A stretch of DNA of 64,000 nucleotides from Nelumbo lutea (Eukaryota > Streptophyta > Magnoliopsida > Proteales > Nelumbonaceae), in the NCBI GenBank assembly GCA_022828595.1, contig JAKGHH010000003.1, positions 20,584,934 through 20,648,933 on the forward strand. The letters are read 5' to 3'. How positions within the stretch are numbered: position 1 is the stretch's first letter; every line of letters starts with the position of its first letter. The translations under genes were made by a program, and so were the position numbers. Below, one piece after another: positions 1 through 10,690 of the stretch. The notes under the pieces are model-generated. The model made no database searches. It was given only the letters and a program-made list of their open reading frames with translations, and was not told the DNA's origin.

Positions 1-1033
1 ATTGATTTAATGGGTAATTATGTTGAATTAAAAAATAAAAATTTCAAAAAAAAAAAAACAAAAATTTAGGAAAGAGGATTTACTGCAAGGAGAACTATGC
101 TGATATGGCAGAACCAGTTTTACTCTCTCTCTCTATATATATAGATTAAGTCCAAATTCAAAATTCCAAATCCAAACTGTTTAGGTATTGGCCTTTGCTC
201 TTATGACAAGTTGAACTGTGCAATTTCATGTCTCGATGCTCACATCTAATTCTATGAACTATGATTTTTAAAACCAGACTGGGCCAAATGGTCACATCTA
301 ATTAGGTGAACGATTTCGTTTCACAGCACCCTTAACCGCAATGCGAGAAGAGGGTGCAGGTCATCCATCGTCCGTATATAAGTGGTTATGGTCATTAATT
401 TGCGGGTTTAAACATGTTATCATTGTGGAAAGATCCAAGGTTTTGTAGCCCGAGCAACGTTTGTGTGTACAGGTACGGGCCCATTGATATATGGATCATG
501 AAGAATTAAGAATCCAATCCTCTTAATACTGGATCAGACCATATTAGTCGGACTCGGACCATGCAGTACAAACAATCCCAACCCGAACTCTTGTGGGAAT
601 ACCGAATATCTTGCAGGCACCGGATATTTTTATAGTGCCACAAAGTTCATGCAAATTATCTTCTTGTACGGTTATACCCTCTATTCCAAATTCCAACGAG
701 TCGATTACGATCAACGGATCTACTATACAATTTATTTTTCTTTCTTTTTTTTTAATATAATTTTCGTTGATATAAAGTCTTGGGATATTGTGGCTGCTGA
801 CATGGCGGCATCTACGCCTTACAAAAGTAAAACCCCAAACGAAAAGGAAATGGTTCGTTGGTTTCTTCTAGAACCATCCCCTCCCCTTAAACCCTGCACA
901 GCGTGTTTTACTTTCTTGCTCTCTAGCCTCGTTAGAGTTTTGAGTTCCAGCCAATAAGAAACCAGTAAGGGAGTAATTGTTTATCTGTTTAGGGCTTTTA
1001 TCTGCATTCCTCTGCAAGCTTCTTTAGAGTCCA
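1..1033. other. upstream region of HSP90 gene
   Basis: No convincing gene is seen. The stretch is AT-rich with short pyrimidine and poly-A runs, and an open frame of about 100 codons near 649-957 that shows no recognisable protein and is probably chance. The last 200 bases become pyrimidine-rich before the HSP90 start codon, as expected of a plant 5' untranslated region. A candidate heat-shock element is listed separately. Confidence 0.6.
866..873 (+). promoter_or_regulatory. candidate heat-shock element
   Basis: The sequence TTCTAGAA is a perfect head-to-tail pair of the nTTCn/nGAAn pentamers bound by heat-shock transcription factors. A further partial TTC lies directly upstream (TTCTTCTAGAA). 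It sits about 160 bases before the start codon of an HSP90 gene, a family often heat-regulated. Its position relative to the transcription start is unknown, and a single eight-base site can occur by chance. Confidence 0.35.
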
Positions 1034-4000
1034 ATGGCACCCGTCCTAAGCAGGAGCTTGTCTTCAGCTTCTGTAGCCTCTCTTCCTTCGTCATCATCAT
1101 TTTCGGTGAAGAACCACAATAAAGTTTCGAATTTGAGAACTTCTTTTATACCCCGGAACGCTTTGAGACATGGATTTCCTGCTTGTGGATTGAAATGGAA
1201 GCTCGATAGGAAAAACGATCGATTGGCTGTCCGCTGCGAGGCGGTCGTCGCTGAGAAAGAAGCCGAGGACGCCTCTGCTGAGAAGTTCGAGTACCAGGCG
1301 GAGGTTGGTTTTCTATGTGCATCTTTGGTTTATACTGTTTCGGGTAGCTTCTGATACTAAAATCGAATTGAAGTGTTTGGAATTGAAGTCCAATGCATCA
1401 TCTCATTTCTCGTTATACAGATACTGATTAGATATCTCACTATGTAATGGATTAATAAGCACATATTTCTTTTTGGAAAACATGTTCTTTTTTGAATATT
1501 TCACCAAACATTTGAATTGTCATTTATGGACAAGGTTATCGCTTCTTCATCTTCCCCAATTGAAGATATGGATTTCTAACCATTATTAGCATGTCTGGGT
1601 GTTTTATGCTATCATTCTCTGCTACTTTTTATGTTGTTGCCTTTTTTTTTTTAAGTGCGTTATTATTATTATTTTTTTAAATTTTTATGTACATCTTTAT
1701 ATATAGTATGTGGATTATCATCTCATGGCTTCTGAAAATTCGAGTATCAACTAAATGCAGGTCAGTCGACTATTGGACTTGATAGTTCATAGTTTATACA
1801 GTCACAAGGAAGTGTTCCTTCGGGAGCTTGTGAGGTGGGTCTCTTTGACATGTCTTTCTATTATCTTGTCTCACTCCGGTCATGCATCTGTGTTTTATTT
1901 TAATTTTGTTTCTTAGCTTCCTCTCTTAGCATTTATTCACTTATTTGAGAAGATAGACACTGGTTTAAATGTATACTCTGAGGGAGTCCATTTGGGAGGG
2001 GAGGGTTCTCATTCTTTTAGTTTTGGGATCAAAGTTAATTGTCTCCCCTGCTCAACATGATTGTTGATTAGTTCTTATTTCTAACTCACTCTTGAAATTG
2101 TTATATAAAATATTTTTCAATAACTTTTTTAAATGCTCCTCTTTTATGACTGCTTTATGTTCTGCAATTTCAGCAATGCAAGTGATGCTCTAGATAAGTT
2201 GAGATTCTTGAGCGTGACCGAACCTTCTCTTCTAAGTGATGCTGGTGAACTGGAGATACGCATAAAACCTGACCCAGACAATGGGACCATCACCATAACG
2301 TATGGTTACTCCAGCCATTTTCTTTTCTTGCCTATGAGTGGGATGTGCTGCTTAAAATTTTTCCTTGAACTTGCAGAGATACTGGTATTGGGATGACCAA
2401 AGAGGAGCTCGTTGACTGTCTTGGAACTATTGCTCAAAGTGGAACCTCAAAATTCTTGAAGGCTCTTAAGGTGTTTCTTCCCTCCTGTAATTCCATGTGA
2501 TTTATGTTCTTGAAGGATGGCACATTTCCCTTTTCAAAAATAAAAAAAAAGATGGCCCATTTCTATTTGGACTTTGGAGTTGCTCATTGTTTTTTTCCTA
2601 TGAGTAGGAGAATAAAGATGTTGGAGCAGACAATGGCTTGATTGGTCAGTTTGGTGTTGGGTTCTATTCTGCATTTCTTGTTGCTGAGAAGGTACATTTT
2701 GATCCTTAAGTGGTTCCACCAAACACTTGAGATTGATTATCATGCATCTAGAGATTTCATATATATTTTCACTGTGATGTTTCCTTATTAATGTCATTTC
2801 TGTTTCAGGTGGTTGTGTCTACAAAGAGCCCAAGGTCAGATAAGCAGTATGTCTGGGAGGCAGTAGCAGACAGTAGCTCATATGTGATTAAGGAAGAGAC
2901 TGATCCTGAAAAACTTCTATGTCGTGGAACACAAATCACCCTTTATTTAAGGGTATCTTTCTTGTTATTCTGTTCTCTTCATGGTACTTGGGTGTCTCAT
3001 ATAAGCCCCTAAGTTTTGGCCGCTTTCATCTTGCAGCCAGATGATAAATATGAATTCTCTGAACCTAGCAGGATACAAGGTCTGGTGAAGAATTACTCTC
3101 AGTTTGTTTCCTTCCCCATCTACACATGGCAAGAAAAATCAAGGACTGTTGAGGTAAGGGCATCTTTTTTGTTTACAGAAACAATATTATCAACACACTC
3201 CCAAACAAAAAATGGTTTTAATTGGACAGTGACTTCTTTATAGGTAGAAGAGGAAGAAGCAAAGGAGGGAGAAGAAGCGAAGCCTGAGGTAATTTTTCGA
3301 GGATCCTATTAATGGGAAATTGGGAATTATGGTTTGTCAGATTCTTTTAGACTTTAAATATCCAAGCCAATTGCTTTACTTCTTTCCAGGGTGAGAAGAA
3401 GAAGAAAACTGTAACTGAGAAATACTGGGATTGGGAATTAGCCAATGAAACAAAACCCATATGGGTAAGTCAAAATCATTTCTAGTTATTATTCAATTAG
3501 TAGCAAAGTATGTCTCCTTATTGACCTGTTAATTGTAACTGGCTTTCCTACGTATCACTTGATTGGCTTCTTTGTGTCATGTTTATGGATAGCTTATGTT
3601 TTTTCTTTTAATTTATTTGTTTTAGATGCGGAACCCAAAGGAAGTTGAGAAAGATGAATACCATGAGTTCTACAAGAAAACATTTAATGAGTTCTTGGAC
3701 CCACTTGCATACACCCACTTCACTACTGAGGTATACAACTTTCCTTTTGTTGGGTATCACATTGGTTATTTTTCTAGGTTGAGATTTCTAACCTCAGTGT
3801 GACAATTGAGTAGGGTGAGGTGGAATTTAGAAGCGTACTTTACATTCCTGGAATGGCTCCTCTTAACAACGAGGACATAATAAACCCCAAGACAAAGAAT
3901 ATCCGATTGTATGTGAAACGTGTATTCATTTCAGATGATTTTGATGGTGAGCTGGTAAGCATTATTTTACAGTGTTGCTATGGATAAAAGTACCCTCTGC

Positions 4001-6877
4001 TTCATGTGTTTCAGGGTCTCTTTGGTCATAATTATACAATGTTTCAGAGGATTAACTGATCTTGAATCTCATGTAGTTTCCACGGTACTTGAGCTTTGTA
4101 AAAGGTGTGGTGGATTCGGATGACCTGCCTCTCAATGTTTCTCGAGAGATACTTCAAGAAAGTCGAATAGTAAGTGAAAACTTGTTTTCTTTCTCATTAA
4201 CAGGAGTGGTCCTAGGTTATTCTGTATTTAATAAAATAACTGGAGCTCCTCTTCACTGTTAAATGGATAAATGGTTCTCCATATGGAAAAGTACATGTGT
4301 GTGTTTTCTAAACTCAAGGGATCAAAATAGCTTTTAGTTCTTGTAGATGCTATTTCAGAGACATTTACTGTGCTATTCTTCAAATTTATACTGGCAGGTA
4401 AGGATCATGAGAAAGAGACTTGTTAGGAAAACATTTGATATGATTCAGGAGTCTGAAAGTGAGAACAAAGAGGTAAGGCAAAGCTCACTTGTAATCTTTA
4501 GATTTTGCATATGAAAATTGTGTTTAAATAATTCTATTATTTAACTTTTTGCAGGATTATAAGAAATTCTGGGAGAACTTTGGAAAATTTCTTAAGTTGG
4601 GATGCATTGAGGACTCAGGCAACCATAAGCGCTTAACACCCTTGCTGCGGTTCTACTCCTCCAAAAGTGAAGAAGAACTTACTAGCTTAGATAACTATGT
4701 TGAGAACATGGGTGAGAACCAAAAGGCTATCTATTACTTGGCAACAGACAGTTTGAAAAGTGCAAAAACTGCCCCCTTTTTGGAAAAGCTGGTCCAAAAG
4801 GATATTGAGGTATGTGCCTATTATATCTTTGATGACACTTTACACAAATAAAAGAGAATATCTAATAACCCAATTCCAACAGTAAACTCAAGTGTGATTT
4901 CTAACTCCATGGTTTAAGTATGGAGTTCAAAGATAGTCAAATAGCAAACAAGACAACAGAGCAAATTTAGTAATTAATCCATGTAAAATCAGCTTAAAAA
5001 TATGCTTCTGTCTGATATTGGTAAGGACAATTTTTTTAGATTGGAAATTCAGTATAAAATGAACTAAATGCCACTTCTATGAAAAAATGATATTAATCAT
5101 GGCTTTTTGATAAGTAAAGGAAAAGCAAAAAATAAGGAAGATGAAAAGAAATACAAAAAAAAATATAGATTTCTTAAAAGGCTTCTCACTGCATCCTATT
5201 GTAAGACAGTTTTCCTTCTAACATGATTTCCTCTCTTTTAGGTTCTATATCTAATAGAGCCTATTGATGAAGTTGCCATCCAGAACCTGCAGACCTACAA
5301 AGAAAAGAAATTTGTTGACATCAGCAAGGAAGATTTAGAGCTAGGTAAATATTCATTGTAATTTCTAATCTGGTTAACTTGGATAGTTTCTCATGATGGC
5401 TTGACTTGCATCTGTTTCATGGCTTCATCTATTCACACTCTTGGGTACTTGGTCATAACATAAATGTGAAATCAGGTGATGAAGACGAGGTCAAAGAAAG
5501 AGAAACTAAGCAAGAATACAATCTTCTTTGTGATTGGATAAAACAACAGCTCGGCGACAAGGTGGCTAAAGTGCAAGTTTCTAAGCGTCTTAGCTCATCC
5601 CCGTGTGTACTTGTTTCTGGCAAATTTGGGTGGTCTGCTAATATGGAAAGGTAGATCATGCTTATTTCAGAACATTTTTGGTCCAACTAGTGCAAAGAAT
5701 CTCTCTTTCTTCGTGAATATTTTAACTGAGATGACACGTTTTCCTTGAAGGCTTATGAAAGCACAGACTCTTGGAGACACTTCTACCTTGGAGTTCATGA
5801 GGGGACGAAGAATATTGGAGGTCAATCCAGATCATCCCATAATCAAAGATCTAAATGTGAGATCCGAATCTTCTATTCATACTTAATACTTGATGCCTGT
5901 TTTGTGAATGGTATTTGCTCATCTGAAAGTTCTCGTAAGATTCATATAGAGGGTGTACTGTGCATGAAAAGATTCCTTGGACCTCAGCCAAACATAGATT
6001 TTGGTCCAAGCTACTGAAAGCCATTTGCAGTCACTAATGACATAATTTGGATGGGAGGTCATCTCATCTGATTTTAGTGCACGAAAATTTTCTTTCAGAT
6101 TATGGGATTGGATCTGGTAATTGGTTTTTCATTTTTCTTGTCAATAATATGAACTCACCCAGCTATGATGGAGTCAAACTGAAGACTATAATTGTCAAAT
6201 TGATAAGATAGAAGAAAAGATTTGTAAATATATAACAGGATGAACTAAGAAGATAATAGTCTTAGTTTAGCTCGAGGTTTAAAACATGCATGTAATATGA
6301 AGAATTAGTTTAGCTTGAGGTTTAAAAGATGCTATTATCAACAACTATGTATTTAACTGTTCAATTAGTTTTATTTTCCTTCTGGTCATAGAACTAATGC
6401 TGGGACACCTATTATTTCTTCTGACCAAATTGAAGGGTTAGCAACATCTAAATTGCTGTTAACTTGCAGGCTGCATGCAAGAACGCTCCTGATAGTACTG
6501 AAGCCAAGAGAGCTGTTGACCTTTTGTATAATACAGCCTTGATTTCCAGCGGATTCTCTGTAAGCACTGTATTACTATCTTTGCAATGTGTTAATGATAT
6601 AATATTTTGTTGCATGAGTAGCTTTAATCTCTTGTCTAAACTTTTTCGTTTTCCCAATTAAATGGCACAGCCTGAAAGTCCTGCTGAGTTGGGGAACAAG
6701 ATATATGAAATGATGGCAATTGCCCTTGGTGGAAGATGGGGGAGATTGGAATCGGAAGAGAGAGAGACAGAAGCAGATACCGAGGTTGAATCCGATTCAG
6801 GTGATGCTGAAACCTCGGGGACAGAAGTGGTTGAACCATCAGAAGTGAGGGCGGAAAGCGATCCTTGGAAGGATTGA
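1034..6877 (+). CDS. HSP90.5: chloroplast HSP90 chaperone (HSP90.5/HSP90C type)
   Basis: ATP-dependent chaperone of the plastid stroma, a family needed for protein import and chloroplast development. Nineteen exons read by eye: 1034-1303, 1761-1834, 2174-2299, 2377-2470, 2608-2691, 2809-2952, 3037-3153, 3244-3288, 3390-3464, 3626-3730, 3814-3954, 4077-4169, 4398-4472, 4555-4809, 5242-5344, 5476-5650, 5751-5856, 6470-6559, 6671-6877. All introns are GT-AG, phases agree, and the sum is 2379 bases or 792 aa, close to the roughly 780 aa usual for the family. The first ~75 residues are Ser/Arg-rich and acid-poor, like a transit peptide. The GHKL ATPase shows [17 protein letters not shown] and [11 protein letters not shown]; the middle domain has [12 protein letters not shown] short acidic linker lies in exons 8-9. 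The C-terminus is acidic and ends DPWKD, as in plastid members rather than the MEEVD of cytosolic HSP90. No disruption is seen. Confidence 0.95.
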
Positions 6878-7460
6878 TGTTCCTTTTGTTTTTGGTAGAG
6901 TTTCCACAGTTAGCTTTTATAGGTACGGCTTAGTGGATGAGGTTGAGAGAGCGGATAGATAAAATGCTATAACCTATAAGCTGTGATATATGTTTCCTGA
7001 GAAACGCATTTTAATCTTTAGTAGAGGAATGATATTGAATCGTACTGCAATTTTTGGGACCACCACCATCCTGTTCAGCTACTTGTGCAATTCGTTTTTT
7101 TTTTTCAGGCCAGGAGGGAGGGTTGGGGTAAAGGTTTTAATTTCCTATATGTGCTTAAATGTGTCCGAGGCCAAGAATGAAGAACCAAAAGCCATTTGCA
7201 TCCTCAGGCTTGAGAATGAGACCACCTAGCAAATTCTTAAGTGGTTGCAGGTTGCCGCTTGCAGAACATGTGTTGGGATCTCCTCTCAACAAAAACTGTC
7301 CCAACATCATCTATGTCGACACGAGACTGGAACAGTTTTTCGTTGGAAGTCCCGGACTTGCAGTACATGTAATGATGTAATGTATTACATTTACATGCAT
7401 GCCTTGGTTGTTTTCCCAACCATCGGGTTGGCACACTCGTGACTCGTTGTAATCTCTCTG
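6878..7460. other. HSP90 3' flank
   Basis: AT-rich sequence following the HSP90 stop, probably the 3' untranslated region and spacer. No gene is supported. Short CTCAACAAAA/CCCAAC segments near 7270-7310 resemble the hairpin repeat that follows and may be a degraded neighbour copy. Confidence 0.5.
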
Positions 7461-7638
7461 GATCTCCTCCCAACAAAAGGGGCGTTTCACAACGTCCCAC
7501 AGCACATCAGCCGTGTATTGGGAATATCTACCAATGATGATATCATTGTTTCTGGTACTATCATTGAAATATGTTCTCAATACATGGTGGGGATGTATTG
7601 TGGGACATTGTGGGGTGCCCCCTCGTGGGACGTAGATC
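7461..7638. repeat. hairpin (MITE-like) repeat
   Basis: An imperfect inverted repeat: GATCTCCTCCCAAC at the left end pairs with the complement of GTGGGACGTAGATC at the right, and AACGTCCCACAGCACATC pairs with GATGTATTGTGGGACATTG further in. The arms are nearly 50 bases with gaps. The core word GGGACATTGTGGG recurs in the repeat near 56400-56630, and a diverged form (GGACGTTGTGG) near 17640. A non-autonomous DNA element is likely; no clear target duplication was found. Confidence 0.5.
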
Positions 7639-7959
7639 TGAACAATCTAATGTGACCTGCATACATTCATCTCATAATTAATTCGCACCGGTACAAAAGC
7701 ATGATAATGCAAATTATTTATGTTGGGAGCTTGTTGGTAGCAAATCTAAACTCTATTGTGAGATGTGCAGATATATGATCTTGAAAGAGTATTGGCCCGG
7801 GATAACTTTTGTTGTTGAGAGGTGATCCCGATTCCACTCGGTCACCCAAATCTAGTTTCTCTTTATATCTCTTGCTACTTTATCTTGTTTGCCGAGTTAG
7901 TTACTTGGCCATGACATATGAAATAGACAGCCCCGCCATTCCCCTTCACTGTCATCTAC

Positions 7960-8063
7960 AACACTGCGGGGAGGAGGTGGAGGGGTGGACAAAGGTCAAT
8001 TGTGATGCTTCCATTAGCCTTAGAGATCTTGGAGGTGTGATCTCATCTGGGCCTCGGCGGTGA
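7960..8063 (+). pseudogene. LINE RNase H fragment
   Basis: A short frame reads WTKVNCDASISLRDLGGVIS, which matches the start of the RNase H domain carried by plant LINE retrotransposons (W-K-N-D-A followed by a Gly-rich turn). Nothing else of the element is recognisable here, so it is a small relic. Confidence 0.4.
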
Positions 8064-8109
8064 ATGGCAGTCTGGTAAGGTCTTATTCAAGCTTGTTGTT
8101 TCCATTTTA

Positions 8110-8125
8110 GATGGTGTTTGGTATT
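8110..8125. mobile_element. left end of Tourist-like MITE split by element A
   Basis: The bases GATGGTGTTTGGTATT follow a TTA. They match the reverse complement of CGATACCAAACAACCCC that precedes a TTA at 17498-17500. With element A and one copy of its target duplication removed, the two parts form one MITE of about 270 bases (8110-8125 plus 17243-17497) with terminal inverted repeats and the TTA duplication typical of PIF/Harbinger (Tourist) elements. Confidence 0.6.
8121..8125. repeat. target site duplication of element A (left)
   Basis: GTATT directly precedes the left LTR and the identical GTATT follows the right LTR at 17238-17242. A 5-bp duplication is what a gypsy integrase makes, and it fixes both ends of the element. 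Confidence 0.85.
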
Positions 8126-9033
8126 TGATAGAGCGCGATCCGGCCGGTCTTAGCTGTTCGCTGCCTTGCTTCCGAACGGGGTAGCAGGGAACCTGAAACG
8201 GAGGAGATGGAAAAGCTCCGGGGGGAACCCGGTGTAGAGGTTCTGAACCTCAAGTTAGAATCCTTCAAAAGCAAGGTAATACCAGATAGCGCAAATTTGC
8301 ATGCCTCCGTTGTCGGGGGGAGGGGGGCTCTTATAGTCACCTCGTGCACTCGTCCCGGGGCCCTTGTCAGGTCAAGTATGATTACCCTTGTGCTTGTCAA
8401 TTCGGTCGTCGTCCTTTCTGTTGAGACAGAATCGTCGCTGCCTAACCGTCATCTAACTGAGATGGCGGTGTCAGTGGCGGTGGCAGGTGGCTGTTTAGGG
8501 TGCTGCCGCCAAACGTCAGATCCCAAGTCAGTCAGGCGCGGCGCCTTTGGGCACGAACTTCCTTAGTGTCAGGCGTGGTATGACTTGTTTGGTTTTGGTG
8601 CCAAGTGATGTGAAGTGCTGAGCGAGGCGGTCTTGAGCTCAGAGGTATCTATAGGGCAGGTCAGTTCGGCGAAGTGTATCTCGAGCTGTTATAAGGTGGG
8701 TCAATTCGGCGAAGTGTGTCCCGAGTTGTTACAAGGTGGGTCAGTTCGGCGAAGTGTGTCTCGAGCTGTTATAAGGGTCAGCTCGGCGAAGTGTGTCCCG
8801 AGCTGTTACAAGGTGGGTCAGTTCGGCGAAGTGTATCCCGAGCTGTTACAAGGTGGGTCAGTTCGGCGAAGTGTGTCCCGAGCTGTTACAAGGTGGGTCA
8901 GTTCGGGCCCCCGATAGGGAGCTCAGTCCGCTAGTGTCCCCTTGTTCCCGCCTAGGCTTGACCCCTTTTGTCGAGCTGTTGTTTCTGCCACGTGTCACGT
9001 AATAGAGAGGTCGGGCCAAATCTTCCTTCATCA
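8126..9033 (-). repeat. 3' LTR of element A
   Basis: This 908-base direct repeat of 16285-17237 is the 3' LTR in the minus sense. It holds six 40-bp tandem units (8660-8896 plus a partial) against eight in the other LTR, and about 36 extra bases near 8137-8172 that the other copy lacks. A candidate TATA (CTATAAGAG on the minus strand, near 8332-8340) fits an LTR promoter. Confidence 0.9.
8660..8906. repeat. 40-bp tandem repeat in 3' LTR of element A
   Basis: Units start at 8660, 8700, 8740, 8777, 8817 and 8857, with a partial at 8897. Each reads roughly GTCAGTTCGGCGAAGTGTGT then CCCGAGCTGTTACAAGGTGG. One unit (8740) is 37 bases because three bases are missing before the next start. The open frames across it are only translations of the repeat. 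Confidence 0.9.
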
Positions 9034-9050
9034 ATTGCCCCCCACTCCTT
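9034..9050 (-). other. polypurine tract of element A
   Basis: On the minus strand AAGGAGTGGGGGGCAAT lies directly before the 3' LTR, the position from which plus-strand DNA is primed. Element B has nearly the same tract at 54986-55002. Confidence 0.75.
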
Positions 9051-9509
9051 GCGCCGGGGGTCTTGCTATGGTGCGGGGAGTTTTCGCGACGTAGCAGGTG
9101 GATTTGTCCCGTCCTTCGAACCTTCACTGCACGAGACGCTTTTGCTAGGGTTCTTTCGGTTTCTGAGAAGGCTGGAAACGTGCTTACTCAAGAACGCTGG
9201 TGGTTGTGACAGCGTGCGTTTTAAATTTCAAACCAATTCGCGCCGCTAGGACGTGACAGCGGGTCATTTCAAAAAGGCGCGCCACTGCTATATGTGCGCG
9301 GGCGACTGTCAGGGAGACGCGTGGCGCGTTAGTTTCGGAAAAGACGCGTGTCAAAGCGACGTCGGTTTCAAAAAGACGTGTGCTAACGTTTTACTTTTTT
9401 CGGAAAGACATGCGCCAATCACGTCTCGACCTTAAGGGTTGTGCGGTCAGTAAGAACGTGGGCCGTCGGATTGTCTTCGGTCTGCACGGTCGATTCTTGG
9501 TTACTGTAG

Positions 9510-9520
9510 CTATAAATAGT
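9510..9520 (+). promoter_or_regulatory. TATA box for antisense gene of element A
   Basis: CTATAAATAGT followed by a run of G lies about 180 bases before the antisense ATG at 9700 and in the same orientation. Element B has CTATAAATAG, also followed by G residues, about 135 bases before its own antisense start. Recurrence of an ideal plant TATA box at the equivalent place supports a real promoter that is separate from the LTR. Confidence 0.55.
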
Positions 9521-9699
9521 GGGGGACCCCGGTTGGTTTGTCACTTCTGCGGTTTGTCTACTGAGTTCGCGTCCAACCTTTCAGCTCGCGTCCAAGTCTT
9601 TTCCAGCTCGCATCAAGGCTGGTTATACAGTCTTCACGGTTCTTTGGCTTGTTCTTCAAACTTTCTGGTGAGTACTTTCTTGAATCCATCTTTTCCCCA

Positions 9700-10690
9700 A
9701 TGTCTAGCTTTGATAGCTCTGACGATTCTTCGAGTAGGGCCGACGTAGGTTCCACTAACCGAGCCGTGTCCCCAGAATGCCTCAGTGATCCTGAGGTGGA
9801 GCTTGAGGACTATGAACCAGTGGGCCGAGTCGCTTCGGGCAGTTTGGCGTCTACCTCCTGTCGAGGTCGGATGCTAGACAGGTTTGGTCCTCCGACCATG
9901 ACGCCTGAGGGGCTTCAATCCATACTTCTGTCTTACAATCTTCCTGGGGGGTACACATATTTTATTCCTTCGGGTAGCTTTCCTTGGGAACACGGTCCCG
10001 ACGAGATCGTGATTTTTCGAGAGCAACTCGCTGCAGGGTTGCGACTTCCTTTCCATTCCCTTCTCTTCGAAGTCATAAACCACTTCGGTGTCACCATTGG
10101 CCAGCTTCATCCGAACTCTATTCGGAACCTGGTGGGGACAACTTCCCTTTTTTGCGAGTAGAACTTCCCCTTAGACCTAGAGATATTCTCCTCTATCTTG
10201 ATGCTCAAGAGACAGGCGGGTCCTCTTCCTGGGGAGAGACGGGCGTATTACCTTACTCCTCGCCAGGGTTTTAAGCTTCTGCATGATCTTCCTAACAAAG
10301 TCCCAGCGTGGAAGCGGGACTACTTCGGCGTGCGAAGTGCACAAGGATGGCCTTTTCAGACCGGGTGGGGTGAGGCCGCTCCCGATTTAGGCGTGACTCT
10401 CGATAAAGAGACGGTTAAGGGCCTCCGGCAATGGGCACGACAAGGCTTAAAGTGCCACCACTACTTAATGGAGGCCAAGCTTATTGCAGCCGGCCTGAGT
10501 TCGGGTAGGTTTCTAGCTATGCGGTTCTTGCTTGCTCTGTTCTTTTCGTTTTTTCTGATGTCGAACTCGTTTCTGCAGGTGTGATGGACGCGAAGAGAAC
10601 TCGTGGGGGGCGTTTGTTCCAAGGTATGAAGAGGAGGAAGCGGGTCGCCAAGCGAACTCGTACCGAGCTGCCCCTGGGTGAGCTCGTCTC
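9700..10690 (+). pseudogene. antisense gene of element A (PF04195-like)
   Basis: A plus-strand gene opposite to the retrotransposon coding strand. The likely start is ATG at 9700 (MSSFDSSDDSSSRADVGS), giving a Ser/Asp-rich N-terminus. It is followed by a conserved region with GGYTYFIPSG, FPWEHGPDEIVIFREQL and LHPNSIRNLVG. The region resembles the plant family called putative gypsy type transposon (Pfam Transposase_28), known inside such elements and of unknown function. A frameshift near 10160 separates it from the next block (10198-10504, with a GWPFQTGW motif). A plausible GT-AG intron spans 10505-10578 and the next exon begins GVMDAKRTRG. Coding similarity then stops near 10680, where a deletion joins it to the integrase. 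Broken; function unknown. Confidence 0.65.

Noticed and set aside
649..957. 102-codon frame upstream of HSP90
   Set aside because: Low-complexity hydrophobic start and no motif; it lies in the promoter and leader region of the HSP90 gene.
8660..8906. Regular 40-bp repeats that could be taken for a CRISPR array or a repeat protein
   Set aside because: Units abut without spacers, lie inside an LTR and recur in the partner LTR; open frames are only the repeat translated in different frames.
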